This document shows positions 45,128-57,596 of a stretch of 64,000 nt of DNA, one piece after another. The translations under genes and the position numbers were made by a program. The DNA is taken from the NCBI GenBank assembly GCA_023078685.1, contig JALGAS010000001.1:434001-498000 (forward strand), written 5' to 3'. This DNA comes from Neopestalotiopsis rosae (taxonomy: Eukaryota; Ascomycota; Sordariomycetes; Amphisphaeriales; Sporocadaceae). The notes under the pieces were generated by a model. The model was not told where the DNA came from, did no database searches, and saw only the letters and a program-made list of their open reading frames with translations. Numbering within the stretch: the stretch's first letter is position 1; each line of letters starts with the position of its first letter.

Positions 45128-47391
45128 ATGGCTAAATGACTTTTGGGGTCGGAAAGGCAGACAATGGATGATGTATACTCGCTTATTGAAAACATGAGTA
45201 CCCGAATAATACAATTCTACAGATTAAGTCTTGTCTTCCTTACATTATCCGTCCACTTATTTATAGCATCAACCATTCCCCATTTGTTTCTCAACTTGAT
45301 ACACTTCTTGAATTCCCCCTTGATGATGCTTTTGTTCCTACCCTTTTCTACGCCTGGAGCGGTAGTTGAGGCGCGGGTGTAGATAGGAGATTTCCACTTG
45401 AGTACGAAGCAATATGCCGAGATACGTACCCCGATACACGATCTGCGTGGAATTTTTAACACTGCTTGAAACAAATTATCGGCAACAGCTAGCGAAGGTG
45501 GTCACCAAACCTTATGCTGGGAACAAAATCATCTTTGCGAGTCCACGTTCCAATCGTCTTTTCTTGGGTGATGTCGCAAGGCTGTTCGATTACGGCACGG
45601 CATTCGGGCCACTATAGTAACGAAGTTTAAATTCAGGTGTGTACGTCAGCAACGTCGAATTCGTGGCAGCCAGCCGGCCAGTCATACGACAGGAAAATAT
45701 GTCTTGCTCCAAAGGGGGGGTCGCATCAAAGAGTAGCTGTTTCCAAGGTTGCATTTGAGACAAAGCAGAAAATGTTGGAGACTATGAGGAGTTATATACT
45801 GCGAGTGTCATCCTCCCATATGCACAAGCTGCCACCACATATTGCTGAAGCTGTAACCTTGTGGGACATTTGACTGGCCACCCTTCCTGCTTGGCGGTTT
45901 GATTAGCTGGCATTGGTGACTGTCGCAGGCTAGTAAAAGAACAAATCTCACAAAGGAATGGGCGTTTTGTAAATCTGATCGATGTTCGAGATCAAATATG
46001 TGATTAGAGTATTTGATTCGTCGAGGTAGGTAACTTTGACCTTTTGCCTACTTACCTTGGATTCATATAGGTAACGCGTTGATAAGAATGCTACCCAAGA
46101 CTAGGTAAGTGGAACTACATAAAAGACAAAGTCCAGACAACCATTCATCATGTTATTCTGCAAGATAAATCACTACAATAGGCGGTCGCACAGCAGCTGT
46201 AGCGTTATTCCGAAAGAAATCTTGAAAGCCATGAAAGAGTAGCTGGCAAAGAGTAAGACTGCACGACACGATATTGATAGTATCTGCCAATGTCCTGGTA
46301 ACACATCATAGGCACAATATTGCTCAACTGTGCCCCGCCGACTTATGTATCTGTCAGGAACGCCTCAAACGAATCAATCGACCAGCGACGATACAAGCCG
46401 GATTGGCATGCTTGACATTAGCGCAGCCTCTGGTCATACAGACTAAAACATGGACTGCTCTGTAGATTGAGCACAAGAAGATTACATACGCCTCGTGTGG
46501 TTGTAGTGAAATTGTCTGCGCAATCATTCCACAGAGTTCAGGAGATGCAAGACTGACAATAACATGCAACAATCTGGCGGGATCCAATTGACTTTCTTCC
46601 CCGCGTTCTTGTGCATACAGTTTATGCGTATCTTACTGAGCTACGAGAATATCGGCGATGCTCCAGTATCTGATTGATGGACGGTACGGGAGCATTTATT
46701 TGAGAGTAAACGGATTAGAGCATTGTTGAAACTACCAGAATCTCTCTCCTCATCATAATTATTTAATATACAGTCTCTCTCTGACTTGATCATGCTTATT
46801 CTATTTCCGGTGTTTACGTATTCGCTCGGGTCGACGTCGTCTCGAGGCCAACATAAAGCCTTAGTAGCCAAAAGCCCAGACGCTAGGAAGGATGAAGTGC
46901 TCTTCTTATGTCAACACCATGCTAAATCTTTGCGCACACGCCCACAGGACCGGAAGACTCGCGCGCGCCGAGTGCAACCAACACGACCTACATTTCAGCT
47001 ATCGATTCATCAGCCTAACAAGCCCATTCTGATCAGAAAAAACAACCCACGTCAATTCGAGCACACAAGCAGCAGCAAAAGCCGCTCCAAAAGCCGCGCC
47101 TATTGCCCACACACGCGACACAACCACCGCGCGCGCGTCCCCCAGAGCCCGCCAGCCAGCCAGTCAGCCAGTCAGCCAGTCAGCTCTGCCTTGCGTGCTT
47201 GTTCGCGCCTCTTGCTCTCCTGCTTGTTTGCTTGCTTGCGCTCGTGCCAGTGCAAGCTCGTGCCAGCCGATCGATTGACACCGCCGAACGACCGACCGAC
47301 CCGACAGACAGACCGACCATCGCGTACCGTAGCAGGTAGTATTTCTTCCGCCAAGAGCGACGTGAGCGAGACACCACCACCTTCATTTGCC
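45128..47391. other. Intergenic region and leader of the Q-rich gene
   Basis: 2.3 kb with no supported separate gene. From 46786 the frame of the following gene is open without a stop, but the sequence there is low-complexity leader-like DNA. It includes CAGC/CAGT tandem units at 47152-47183 and CCGA/CAGA units at about 47289-47318. Confidence 0.45.
47152..47183. repeat. CAGC/CAGT tetranucleotide repeat
   Basis: Tandem CAGC and CAGTCAGC units in the leader of the SSXT-like gene. Confidence 0.8.
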
Positions 47392-49224
47392 ATGTATGCC
47401 GCCAACTATGGCTTTCCCAATGGCGCCCCACCTTCGCAGAACCCTCAAATGCAAGGTCAAGGTCCGAATCCCAATCAGCCGCCTCAGCAGCAGCAACAGC
47501 AGCAGCAACAGCCGCCGCAGCAGATGATGTACAATCATCAACAATTCCCCATGGGCGCTCCGGGCGGCGCCTTTCCGGGAGGTCCCAATGTCAATATGAT
47601 GCCTGGCGGTGGTCCTGCAGGTGGAATGATGCAGAACGCCGGCATGCCGCACATGGCTGCCGCCAATGGCCAAAGTAAGCTCGAGATTCTGTTCCTCCCT
47701 ACTCCTCACCTCGGTTACCTTTGTATTGCATCATGTCAAACCGAGTCGCTGTATCGTCCCTTCTCCCCTCCTGCAGACGTCGAGTATACAGCAAGGTAAC
47801 CCTCGAGGCTGTGACTTTGCCAAGGCGGTCGTTCTTGCTAGACTCGAGGCTGTGACGTGACGACACACGAGCCAGGGATCATCCTTCGTGTTGATCTCCT
47901 TGCAAACGCTGCTGTCGAGGAAGGCACACGAGAGCGGGTGTCACTTGCCGATAGGACGAATGCTCCATCTCTTTGGGCTTTGATACTAATTCGTTGCCTC
48001 ATTACAGTGCCTAACTACCCGACGGGATATCCGAATAATCCTTACGGAGCTGGTGTTCCAACATCTGTCGCGCCTCAGATGAACATGCCACCGAACTATG
48101 CCATGGGTGGTGGTATGGGAATGGGCGGATTTCAGATGCATCCTGGGCAGATGACTCCGCAGCAGCAACAACAAATGATGCAGCGGATGCAGCCGCCGCC
48201 GCAGCAGCAGCAGCAGCAACAGAATCCCGGAGGCATGCCGTCCAACACTCCGCAGCGCCAGTTTCCCGGCCAAGGCCAGACGCCTGTTCCCCAGAGCACA
48301 CCCACGCCTAACAATTCCCTTCCGTCGCAACAGCCTCAGTTTTCGACGCCTCAAGCGAACCATCCCTCTCACCAGAGTCAGACACCGAATAGTGCACTCC
48401 AACAACCCCAACAACCGCTGGGTAGTAATATCCAAACACCACAAACGCCGACATTCCCCTCCGGCGTGCAGAACGCCGTTCCCAATGGCAACTCCAACGC
48501 TGGCAACTCCAACGCTGTGCCGCTCAGCCCTGGTGCGGACTTGCGGGAGAAAGATAGGATTGCGGTCATTCTTGAGATCAACAGCGAGCTATTATGGGAA
48601 GCCTCACAGGTTCAAAACACAATGCTGGCCGTTAAGAACGAAAAGCCGCCTGCAGCGAATGGCACTCCCAACGACACCGAGAAGACCGAGGAGGAAAAAT
48701 TGTTGCTGCAAGACTTCTCTCAGTAGGTTCTCTTTATATTGAAAGTCACTGCGAGCGACGCTAATATATGTTCTAGCTGTATGCGCCGGCTACAAGGAAA
48801 TCTTGCCTATCTGGCACATATGGCTGATAATAAGAAGGCAGCCTCGGGACAGGCAGCAGCACATCCGTCCTACATGAAGCCACCGCCTCTAAGTACCAAA
48901 GTGAGGATAAGACCGATGCCACCGCCCGAGGGCTCAGAGGGCAAGACCGTAGAGCCTTCCAAGAGAGAAGATACGATCAAATATTTCAACGACCTATACA
49001 CGAAACTGCAACAGCTCTACCCTGGAGTAGACTATAACAAAGAGCCGGCACTCCCACCGCCAGGAGCGCGACCCGGACCCCAGGGGCCAAATGCGCACAA
49101 GGCAATGTCTTCGCAGTCGAACATTCAGATGGCAAGCCCTGTGCCTGGAAAACAGCCGACACCAAAGTTGGCAACGTCAGGTCCGCCACAAATGCCCTTT
49201 GGCCAGCCAATGAATGGCCCTTAG
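47392..49224 (+). CDS. Q-rich SSXT-like protein, possible SWI/SNF subunit
   Basis: Exons 47392-47674, 48008-48722 and 48777-49224 give 481 residues. The first two thirds are Gln, Pro, Met, Gly and Asn-rich, with several polyglutamine runs. A short conserved helical module follows: KDRIAVILEINSELLWEASQ, a variable loop, then CMRRLQGNLAYLAHMADNKK. This two-helix pattern resembles the SSXT domain of animal SS18 and yeast Snf11, subunits of SWI/SNF chromatin remodellers. That assignment rests on pattern likeness and is the main uncertainty. The C-terminus is Pro-rich. The first intron (47675-48007) is 333 nt, long for this window; the second (48723-48776) lies inside the SSXT-like module. The frame is open upstream of the chosen ATG, but that sequence is leader-like. 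Confidence 0.75.
47485..47511 (+). repeat. CAG/CAA polyglutamine tract 1
   Basis: Encodes nine consecutive glutamines in exon 1 of the SSXT-like gene. Confidence 0.85.
47802..47856 (+). repeat. Direct repeat inside intron 1 of SSXT-like gene
   Basis: The 14-nt sequence ctcgaggctgtgac occurs at 47802-47815 and 47843-47856 within the 333-nt intron. Confidence 0.8.
48202..48222 (+). repeat. CAG/CAA polyglutamine tract 2
   Basis: Encodes seven glutamines in exon 2 of the SSXT-like gene, next to a CCG proline run. Confidence 0.85.
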
Positions 49225-52200
49225 GCTTGATTCGAAGTTCGTTACACGAGGAAGGTTTCGGCCGGTCTACTTTGGGGTATGTACAATGTGAATTCTTGGT
49301 ATGAGCGCACTTTGGATTCGACCGGAGAGTCGAGGCGTTCAAATAAAAAAAGTGTCATGCCAGATGGCCGCTAGGCGCCAGGAGTTGGAGTTCATGCTTC
49401 GGTTCGTGTAGACATTGGATTTGGTTTTGAGGTTGGTTCTACAAGTGTTGCTCAGTATATAAATGCTTGTTGCAAAAAGTAGGCACATCCGTCGAGATGC
49501 CTGATCCTACATTAGATACTACATTGGCTCACAGGATTATCAGAGTATGTGGCCTGTAGAGAACAAAAACATCTACCCATATTGTGCATCCTCTGCTGCT
49601 TACTTAGGTTTTTCGTTGACGGACAATCGTTGTATTCGGTTCGGGTGTATTTTTGAGGAAATAAAGTAAACCTAGTGTCGACCTCCACCGGCGACTCAGC
49701 TGACATGACAAGAGCTTACGGCGATGAAAATGGAGTGGTGTGACATTTAATAATATACCTTTTTCATCTTACTTGGATGCTTGCTTACCTACGCAATGTG
49801 TAGCGCAGGTTGCTTAGTTACACCTTATTACCTACCAAGACGGGCCGAGAGGAAGGCAGCAGGGGAAATCAATCCTACAGCAAAGCTTATTTTGACATGC
49901 ACTATACGGGTAAGAGGGGGAAACCGGAGAGTAACAATTTTCTTCTCTGAATCATGGGCGTCAGATAATCTTGAGCGATTATTCGCAGCTGACAACGCCA
50001 CCACCGGGAGACAGGCGATCCCACTATGTATGTATGGCTATGCAAAGTATGGTCCCTCAAAGCCCCCGCCACCGTGGCGCGCGACTATAGACAAGAAAGC
50101 GTGATGCCTTCGTTGAAATCGAACAATCGCATCGCATCGCATCACCTGGCAGGCTGGCAGGGTGGGACACGGGGAGCAATGATCGTTTCGTGGTCTTTTT
50201 TTCTTGCTGGTCCACACCAAGCGGGAGGTGGCAGAGACAAAGAAGCAGGATTACCCAGCCGGGTCTGTGGATCGATGAAGAAAGCGCACTGGCGCATTTC
50301 CATAGGAGACTGGATGCTGGATACGATATAGAATTTCAACAGTACTTATTCAACGCCTGTTCTTTCGATATACGCAGCAGGGTTGTACGTACTGCCGAAT
50401 CAGAGCCGCAATTGTGATGTCTTTTGCAATGGATTATGTTCCACTCTGCGCGGATACCTACGTACTACTGGTGCTTGTAAGGAAGTGATGAGTTGTTGAA
50501 ATGTTCCTCCGGTTGGCACGTATTATGTTCAGTGCTGGCATTCGAAAAGCGGGCAGTGACTAAACAGCCCAAGTGGCATACTAATGCGTTGGTTGGTTCC
50601 TACTAAGTAGAGGCTGAGCCGGTTTCAGCGACTATGCTGGCGGATTCTGTTTCCCCCAAAAATGCACGACGTGTTGGCAGTCTATCGTGTACAAAGCTGG
50701 TGGCAGGTGGTTCTCCATCGTGAGACAAGGAAAAGCAAAGACGCTCAGCGGCTCAAAGCTTCCCCTTGGGGGCTTGCATGGCCTGCATGGCTTTTGCCAA
50801 TCAGCACAACGGCGCAGGGCTACGAGGACAAGACGTCACGCTGTGCAGTTCACAATCATGCGGCAACGTCTGCACAAATTGGGGCTTGACCGGATGCAGC
50901 GACGAGGACCCCTGAACTTGTCATTTTCGGGGAAGGTGGAAAGACAGGGGGGGAGGCGCGTCTGGTGATCCATTGAAACCGCGACGCTGGTTGGCGAGGT
51001 GGTCGAATGTCGAATTATGTCGATCCTCGTTTTGGGCCGTCAATCAAAACCAGTGTTGCATCGATCAGCACAAGGCAATTCAGATGATACATAATTCAGA
51101 GATTGATAGGTCGGGTGGTAGTACGAATAGAACGTCAGGAACGTGGCGGAAAGATCGATTCAGCATATTTTAGACATGGCAAAATTCTGACAGGATGCAC
51201 AAGACTTGGCCACCAGCATTATTAGCATCTGGCATTAGCATTGGTTGACTTGCATGACTCTGCATATGCTCTACCGTGCACTGTTTATGATAGGTCGACA
51301 TGAATCAATTCTATTGGATGTCTCTAGCCTATCTACTTGGGTAGGCCAGTCTTTAAAGCATGCATGAGCCAATACTACCTTACTTGGCCGCCTATTTCGA
51401 ATATTGGAAACAATGGGTTCCTGCAAGAATCAAGTAGTGCTATGTAGGTAGTCGACATGGACGAGAAACACGACAGAGAAAACAGACACGAGAAAAAGAC
51501 AATGAGTCGCAGAGGTTACGGGTTGCTACTCTGTACACTCGAACCGAGATTGGACGAACTCGTTACCAAGTCTTTGGTAAAACTACGAGGTGCTACCCCT
51601 CTTGCACCAACCAGAGACAGAAGAGAAAAAAAGAACGAGGCGCACACGCGCAAGATTGCCGCCGCGGTTGTTCACTTTGGTTCAACTCAATCTGTTACCT
51701 TTTTGGATCCGGGGTAATCAAAATAAAATATAATTACAATCGAAGCTAATCCGCGCTCAACGTTTTAGTGTTGCTGTCAAGTGCAGCCAAAACCCATTTT
51801 CCCATTCAATTCATTCCCTCAATATCTTTTTTTTTTTAATCCAGTGCCTTTCATAAAGCACAACCAGACTTGCCCACCCCCCTGTCCCGGCGAACCTGCT
51901 GGGCTTGGCTACTCTTACCTGCCAATCCACATTCCCTTCAAGCCCAGACCAAGCACTCCTTAACCTCTGACGATCCCAGGGCCCAGTCGTTTGGGGGTCC
52001 CATTCGCTGCTCTTCTCCCCCCCAGTCAAGTCGCATTGCTTGGTGACCGCCTCTCCCTCACATTTATTGTCTTGTCGATTTTCCTGCTGCTGCCGTCGAT
52101 CGACTGACTGACTACTCACTCAACTGACTGAGAGAGAGAAAACTACCTTACTCACCCATATTCCTGATTGGCAGCTCTACCTGCAACCAGCGTCACTGCT

Positions 52201-52959
52201 TGCGCATTCGGCATCCCGAGCAGCTCGAGCTCGACAGCTTTGGAAGGTCCTACAACACATTGGGCGATATCCCCACTCTGCGTACTTCTTCCTTCTCTCT
52301 ACCCGTGGTACCTCTTGTGGGTGGATTCTCATTGTGTGTGCCTGTGTTTCATTCATTTGACCCGCGCACCCTCGAGACAAACCCTCCGGCGAAACAAAGA
52401 CCGAACGAGACGCCTCACTAAACACGCGCTGCACCTGCACCAGTTCACCTTGTTCGACATTCCATCGCAGGAACCCGAATTGCTAGCTTGGAACATTGTC
52501 TTGGAGGCAACACACCCTGACCAAGGAAGCGGCCCGTAATCGAGGAGGTCTACGAGTAGTACAACACGACTTATTAGCGATAACCACGCCGAAACCACAG
52601 ATAGTCAGAAGGACCACCAACACCAGACGACTGCTTCAGTCATCAGTGCTTTTCCGCATAACCTGTTTGCTTTGCATTGCTTAAACCAAAGCACTGTTAC
52701 ATGGTTTTAGGCGTTTCTCAAACCTGCTCAATCTTTGCCTAGGCTGTCCCTGTCTATCCAGCCGGCTAATGCAGTAAGTAGTAGTTGCTACTGCTACTAC
52801 TACTGCTGTGCAGCAAGGGAAAGGACATCAGCCGAGGCCCTAGGAGACGCTCGACATTCTTGCACCGCGAAGATCTCACATTCCAGTCACACACCAGTCA
52901 CGGTCACCGGCCACGTTTGTTTCCAGTAAATTCTTCTGGTCAGGGTCTGCGCTTCTAAG
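49225..52959. other. 3.7-kb gene-free interval upstream of Rab-GAP
   Basis: No supported gene. It holds the 3' side of the SSXT-like gene and a long promoter/leader for the TBC gene. The last 1.2 kb (about 51780-52959) is pyrimidine-rich with CTGA/ACTG-type repeats near 52100-52135, suggesting a long 5' UTR. An ATCGC tandem repeat lies at 50125-50143. Confidence 0.45.
50125..50143. repeat. ATCGC pentanucleotide repeat
   Basis: Three full tandem units plus a partial one in non-coding sequence. Confidence 0.75.
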
Positions 52960-55900
52960 ATGGAGCCAGACCCGAGATCTCTAGAGAAGAGCGAGATGGC
53001 TTCTCCGGTTGACATCAAGTCGCCTGTTGAGAAGGAGCATCCTGTCATGGCTGGTCACGACTCCATGGTCACTGTGCGCCTCTCGGAACCGCCAAGCCTG
53101 TCAGTGAGGACGGATTTGCCAGTATGGCCTTCTAGGAGAAGCCTTTTTGGACCCGAGTATACGCCCACACCTACGAGCGCGACATCGTTGAAAAGACTAA
53201 GCCTGGACAAGAAAGCAAAGGAAGAGCCAACGGTGGAAGCACAGGAAATTGAAGAAGACAAGAATGAGGAAACTGTCAACCAGTCGGAAAGCAAGGATGA
53301 AAATTCAAAATCTCTATCCGAGGAGCTGGAGGACGCGGCCGGCAGTGATACATCAAAAGAAAACACCACTGGTTCGAGAAAGTCGGATGACTACTCGGAA
53401 GACGAGGACGACGAAGAGGTCGATTGGGAGAAACTACAGAAAAGCGAGGACGAACAGGCCCAAAAAGATGACAATGTAAGTACAACAATATGTTGTGCCA
53501 CGCGGTTCCGTCGATACATAAGACCGAGTGGGCTTAGTGAACCAACCGCTGTTACACATGCTAGTTTTGAGGCTTACATTATGTGCAGTCTACTGCGATG
53601 CTTTTGGCGCGCCTGGAGGAGGAAAACAACAAATTGGCCTCCAACCCAAAGGGTATCAAGGTCAAGGTGGTCGAGACGCCAAGTGTTCGCCGTCCGAGAC
53701 CGCCATCGATGGCGCAGCTACGTGATATGGTCAATGGCCCGACGCCAGTCGCTTTACGGTACTCGGTCTTGCCTCCACCTCCCATGACCGACATGGAATT
53801 CTATGTGGCTTTGGTCAAGGACTACCAGCAAACGGCTGCTCGTCTGCCCACGCTGCTTTCTAGGAAAATCCGCAAGGGCATCCCACCGCCATTGCGCGGT
53901 GTCGTATGGCAAAGTATGACGGGAGCGCGGGATACCCTCCTCCTGGAACAATTCGAGGCGCTCAGCGGCGAGTCGAGTCCCTATGAGGGCATCATCGGCA
54001 AAGATCTGGGCAGGAGTTTTCCAGGAGTAGACATGTTTCGCGACTCGGACGGCGATGGACAACGAATGCTGGCTAGAGTGCTCAAATGCTTCAGCTTGTA
54101 CGACCAAAAGATCGGGTACTGCCAGGGCCTGGCTTTTCTGGTCGGGCCACTGCTCATGCATATGCCAGACAACCAGGCGTTCTGTGTCTTGGTTCGGTGA
54201 GTGTGACCCGGACAACCCAGCTTGTGTCACAGATAACCATGCAGGCACATTGGCCAATGATGCAGTTCTTTGTGATATAGGTTTGGTTCCTTGTGAGCTA
54301 ATCAAACGCTAATCCATTTGACAGGCTGATGGATCATTACGATCTGCGCTCATGTTTCCTGCCAGACCTGTCAGGATTGCATGTCCGCATTTACCAATTC
54401 CGCGAGTTATTGCGACAGATGCTACCCAGTTTATCGGCCCACTTGGAGGAGCACCAGGTTGACCCAGCCTACGTTTCACAGTGGTTCCTCTCATTTTTTG
54501 CCGTGACCTGCCCCCTACCCATGCTGTTTCGCATCTACGATGTCATCTTCGCCGAAGGTGCGTCGGAAACAATTATGCGGGTCGCGCTCTCGCTCATGCG
54601 CAAGAACGAGAGCCGCATTCTGGCCTGCACTGAACTCGAGGATGTCATGCAGCTTCTCCTGTCCCGCGGCCTCTGGGACTGTTACAACTACAATGCCGAT
54701 GAATTTGTTGACGACTTTGTCAGTCTTTCCCTCGTCGTGTCGCGGGAAAAATTAGCACAGTTGGAGTTGAACTACCGCGAGACGCAGGTAGCTGCCGCCA
54801 ACGCGGCCCGCACCTCGGACGTCACCACGGCAGCATCTCGGTTCCTGGGCCGTCTCTGGGCCACCACAAATTCTGGCTCCTCCACAAAGTCCGCCTTCGG
54901 AGCCCTTTCTCCTGGCCTCATCGCCCCATCACGGCCGCTCAGCATGCTTCGTCGCAGCACTTCCAAACAAAGCCTAGCCTCGACTCTCAACTCCATGGAC
55001 ACCAGCTCCACCGGTGTCTTGAGTTCCGCCTCAACAGACGCCACCTCGCGCGCCTCATCCAACGCAGACGCTTCTTCGATCCGCGAGTCCACGCCGACGG
55101 GCCCCAAGCAGAGCACCATCGGTTCGAGTGCTCAAACGGAAAGCAAGGCTCTGCACAGCCAAATTGAGGACTTACTTATGGCCCTGAGTGAGCTACAGCG
55201 GAACCATGCATTGCTAGCGACCGAGTTGCAAAAGGAGCGCGAAGAGCGCGAAGAAGAACGCAAGGCGGTTAAGTCGTTGCTTCAAGGATTCAAAAAATCA
55301 CAGGCTGGCGAGGACAAGGACAATGTCAATGAAGAGCTTGCACAGCTTATTGAAGGCGTTGAAGATCGGTTTATCGAAGAAGAAAAGCTCAACAGCCAAG
55401 GACCGATCAGCACGGAGACGAAACAAGAGTTGCGGGATGAGCTGGCACGAGCCAAGGAGCACCTCATGATCGAGGTATCAAAGACGCAGGACTTCAATCG
55501 TCGAATCGATGACCTGGGGCAAGAGGTCAACACGGTAAAGGATCAGCTGAGAGAAAGTCATGCCCACGTCAGGAACCTTCACCAAGACAAGCAGCGTCTC
55601 GAGAAGCAGGTCCAGGACCTGCGCGCAAGGGTAGCTTCAGCGGACACGCAGCTTAGCTCCTCACCCGAGGCATCGGGATGGCTTACCTCGGCGGCCAACC
55701 TGGCTATGGGCACTGTTGTCTCCGCCACGCCTGCAACAAGCGGCCCGACAAAAGGTGGCCTCCGCGAACTAAAGCTTGGACGTAGCAAGTCGACACCGAA
55801 CTCAAGGGACGGCTTTGGCAGCCGAGCCTCATCGCTGGCTAGGCCCCAGACTGAGATCCCCCCTCAACCGTCGGGCCACGAGCACGAGACGTTGCTTATG

Positions 55901-56191
55901 GACCTTGTGCAGGCCAAGACATCAGAGGCAGTTGCAAGACAGGAGGCAGATGAGCTCAAACAGAAGCTTGAAAGTCTCAAGAAAGCATATGGAATCCCAC
56001 CTGGTGAGACTCCGGGCCTGGCAACCGGCGCTGCTAATGCCGCTATGGGCATGTTTGGCCGGTTGACTGGAGGAGGTAATGGGGATGCCGGGGCTGCTAA
56101 GAGCACCGTTGCTGTACCGGTGCCTGGCGTGCAGAGGAGTGCATCATCAGCATCGACAAATGCTGCAGGCTTCTGGGGATGGCGAAAGTAG
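52960..56191 (+). CDS. TBC-domain Rab GTPase-activating protein with coiled coil (Gyp5/EVI5-like)
   Basis: Exons 52960-53475, 53589-54196 and 54325-56191 give 996 residues. TBC proteins speed GTP hydrolysis on Rab GTPases; Gyp5-type members act on Ypt1/Sec4 in ER-Golgi and exocytic traffic. The N-terminus (1-172) is acidic and disordered. The TBC domain starts at KIRKGIPPPLRGVVWQ (about 265). The arginine finger is IGKDLGR (Arg314) and the glutamine finger is YCQGL (Gln351), both intact. Later TBC blocks include LMDHYDLRSCF, YVSQWFLSFFAVTCPLPMLFRIYDVIF and ELEDVMQLLLSRGLWD. A Ser-rich linker is followed by a long coiled coil (about 680-830) and a second short coiled coil, then a Gly/Ala tail ending FWGWRK. 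Introns 53476-53588 and 54197-54324 are confirmed by frame; the second falls inside the TBC domain. The target Rab is inferred only from the family. Confidence 0.93.
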
Positions 56192-57596
56192 ACGAAATGA
56201 TGACGATAGACTAATTTTTTTTCTCACGGCCTCATCATCCATCAGCAAGGCGTCGACAATTCACCTTTTTTTTTTTTTTTTCATTCTCGAAAAGGCCCCT
56301 CGTGAACGACGAGGAGGGCCTCGAATATACCATTAGGGAAGACGTTTCCAGTTTTGAATTTTGGAGGAACTAAGCAAGCGAAGCATAGTGTTTTCGTGTC
56401 CAGCATGGCAAAGAAACAACAGTATGGAATGAATAAGGAAGGGACACACCAGCTCAACTCAGATAAAAATATTGTCTGCGGCATGGCATGGCTGGCCTAT
56501 CATGGCATAGATTTATGACCAGCAGACAGAACCAATCCTGTCTATAGAGAAAGAACAGGATGACACAAGACCAAGAGATCTACATGACTCTTTTACTCCT
56601 TTTTACAGCCAAAAGGAGTTAGGGGGGAGATTATAGACAGAATCAATGATGATATAAATGCCCACCAACATGAAAGTGCAGCGTTGCGATTTCCTGTGAC
56701 TCTATTGTAAGGCTGTGATCAAAATGTTCATGCGGAAGTAGAGTGAGTATCCTGTGCCCATGGACGATTGACTGAATCTGACAATTGGGGGATGTATTAT
56801 TTTCTGGCAGGAGTTACCCGCATACAATCCGCCCAAAGTTGAAAGTCCTCATGGCATCTTTGCAATGTTCCTAAATGAGAATACAGGGGAATCTCAGTCA
56901 CTTCATATCCGCTGGTATCAGTTGCAGAAAAACAATTTTCACTTGTACACCTCTCTACAAAGGAAGAGCCCATTATAGCATCCTGTCTGGCGCACCAAGA
57001 AGACTGAACTCGAGTCGGCCTCGGATTTATTTAAGTAGTAATGATGAGCAGCATCGATACAAATCGCCATGGCGTGAATGTTCTTGTCGAATTCTCCAAA
57101 AAACGATATTCACTTCATCTTCAAAGGCTGTGCCAGCAAACATAACATAGCTAAAAATCACACATGACAAACAGACAAACGATTAAGGAGTAATTAAATG
57201 TGCTGCGTAGTATTAAGAGTTTAGCATACCTGCCAGCTCTCGAACTAGAATCGCCTATTCCACAAAAAAACACAAGGTCGCAATCTTTGGCTACACCTAG
57301 TAGTCATACCGCCACAAATGTCAATCTGCTCTCGTTTTCAACTGCAACGCCAAAGGGGGACCAGTTGTTTGCTCTCAAAATATCCGTGAGAAACATCCGG
57401 TGTCGTTATCTCTTATGCCATCAGTCGTAACAATTGTCGTACCATTGAAGGAGGAGGGGTTTTGTTTGATCTCAACCCGAGTGAGGGGGGGAAGTTGTAT
57501 ACGTGGGAGATGGAGGGAAAGAGAAGGCCCTCCAAGGAAGGGTAGGAGGGAGTAATGTCGTCGTTTTCTTTTCTTGTCATATTGTACGGACACCAC
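56192..57596. other. Convergent 3' intergenic region, Rab-GAP / reticulon
   Basis: 1.4 kb between convergent stops. It contains a long T run near 56264-56281 and an AT-rich middle. No coding region is supported. Confidence 0.5.

Noticed and set aside
51535..51580. Another B-box-like motif on the minus strand
   Set aside because: No cloverleaf can be drawn from the surrounding sequence.
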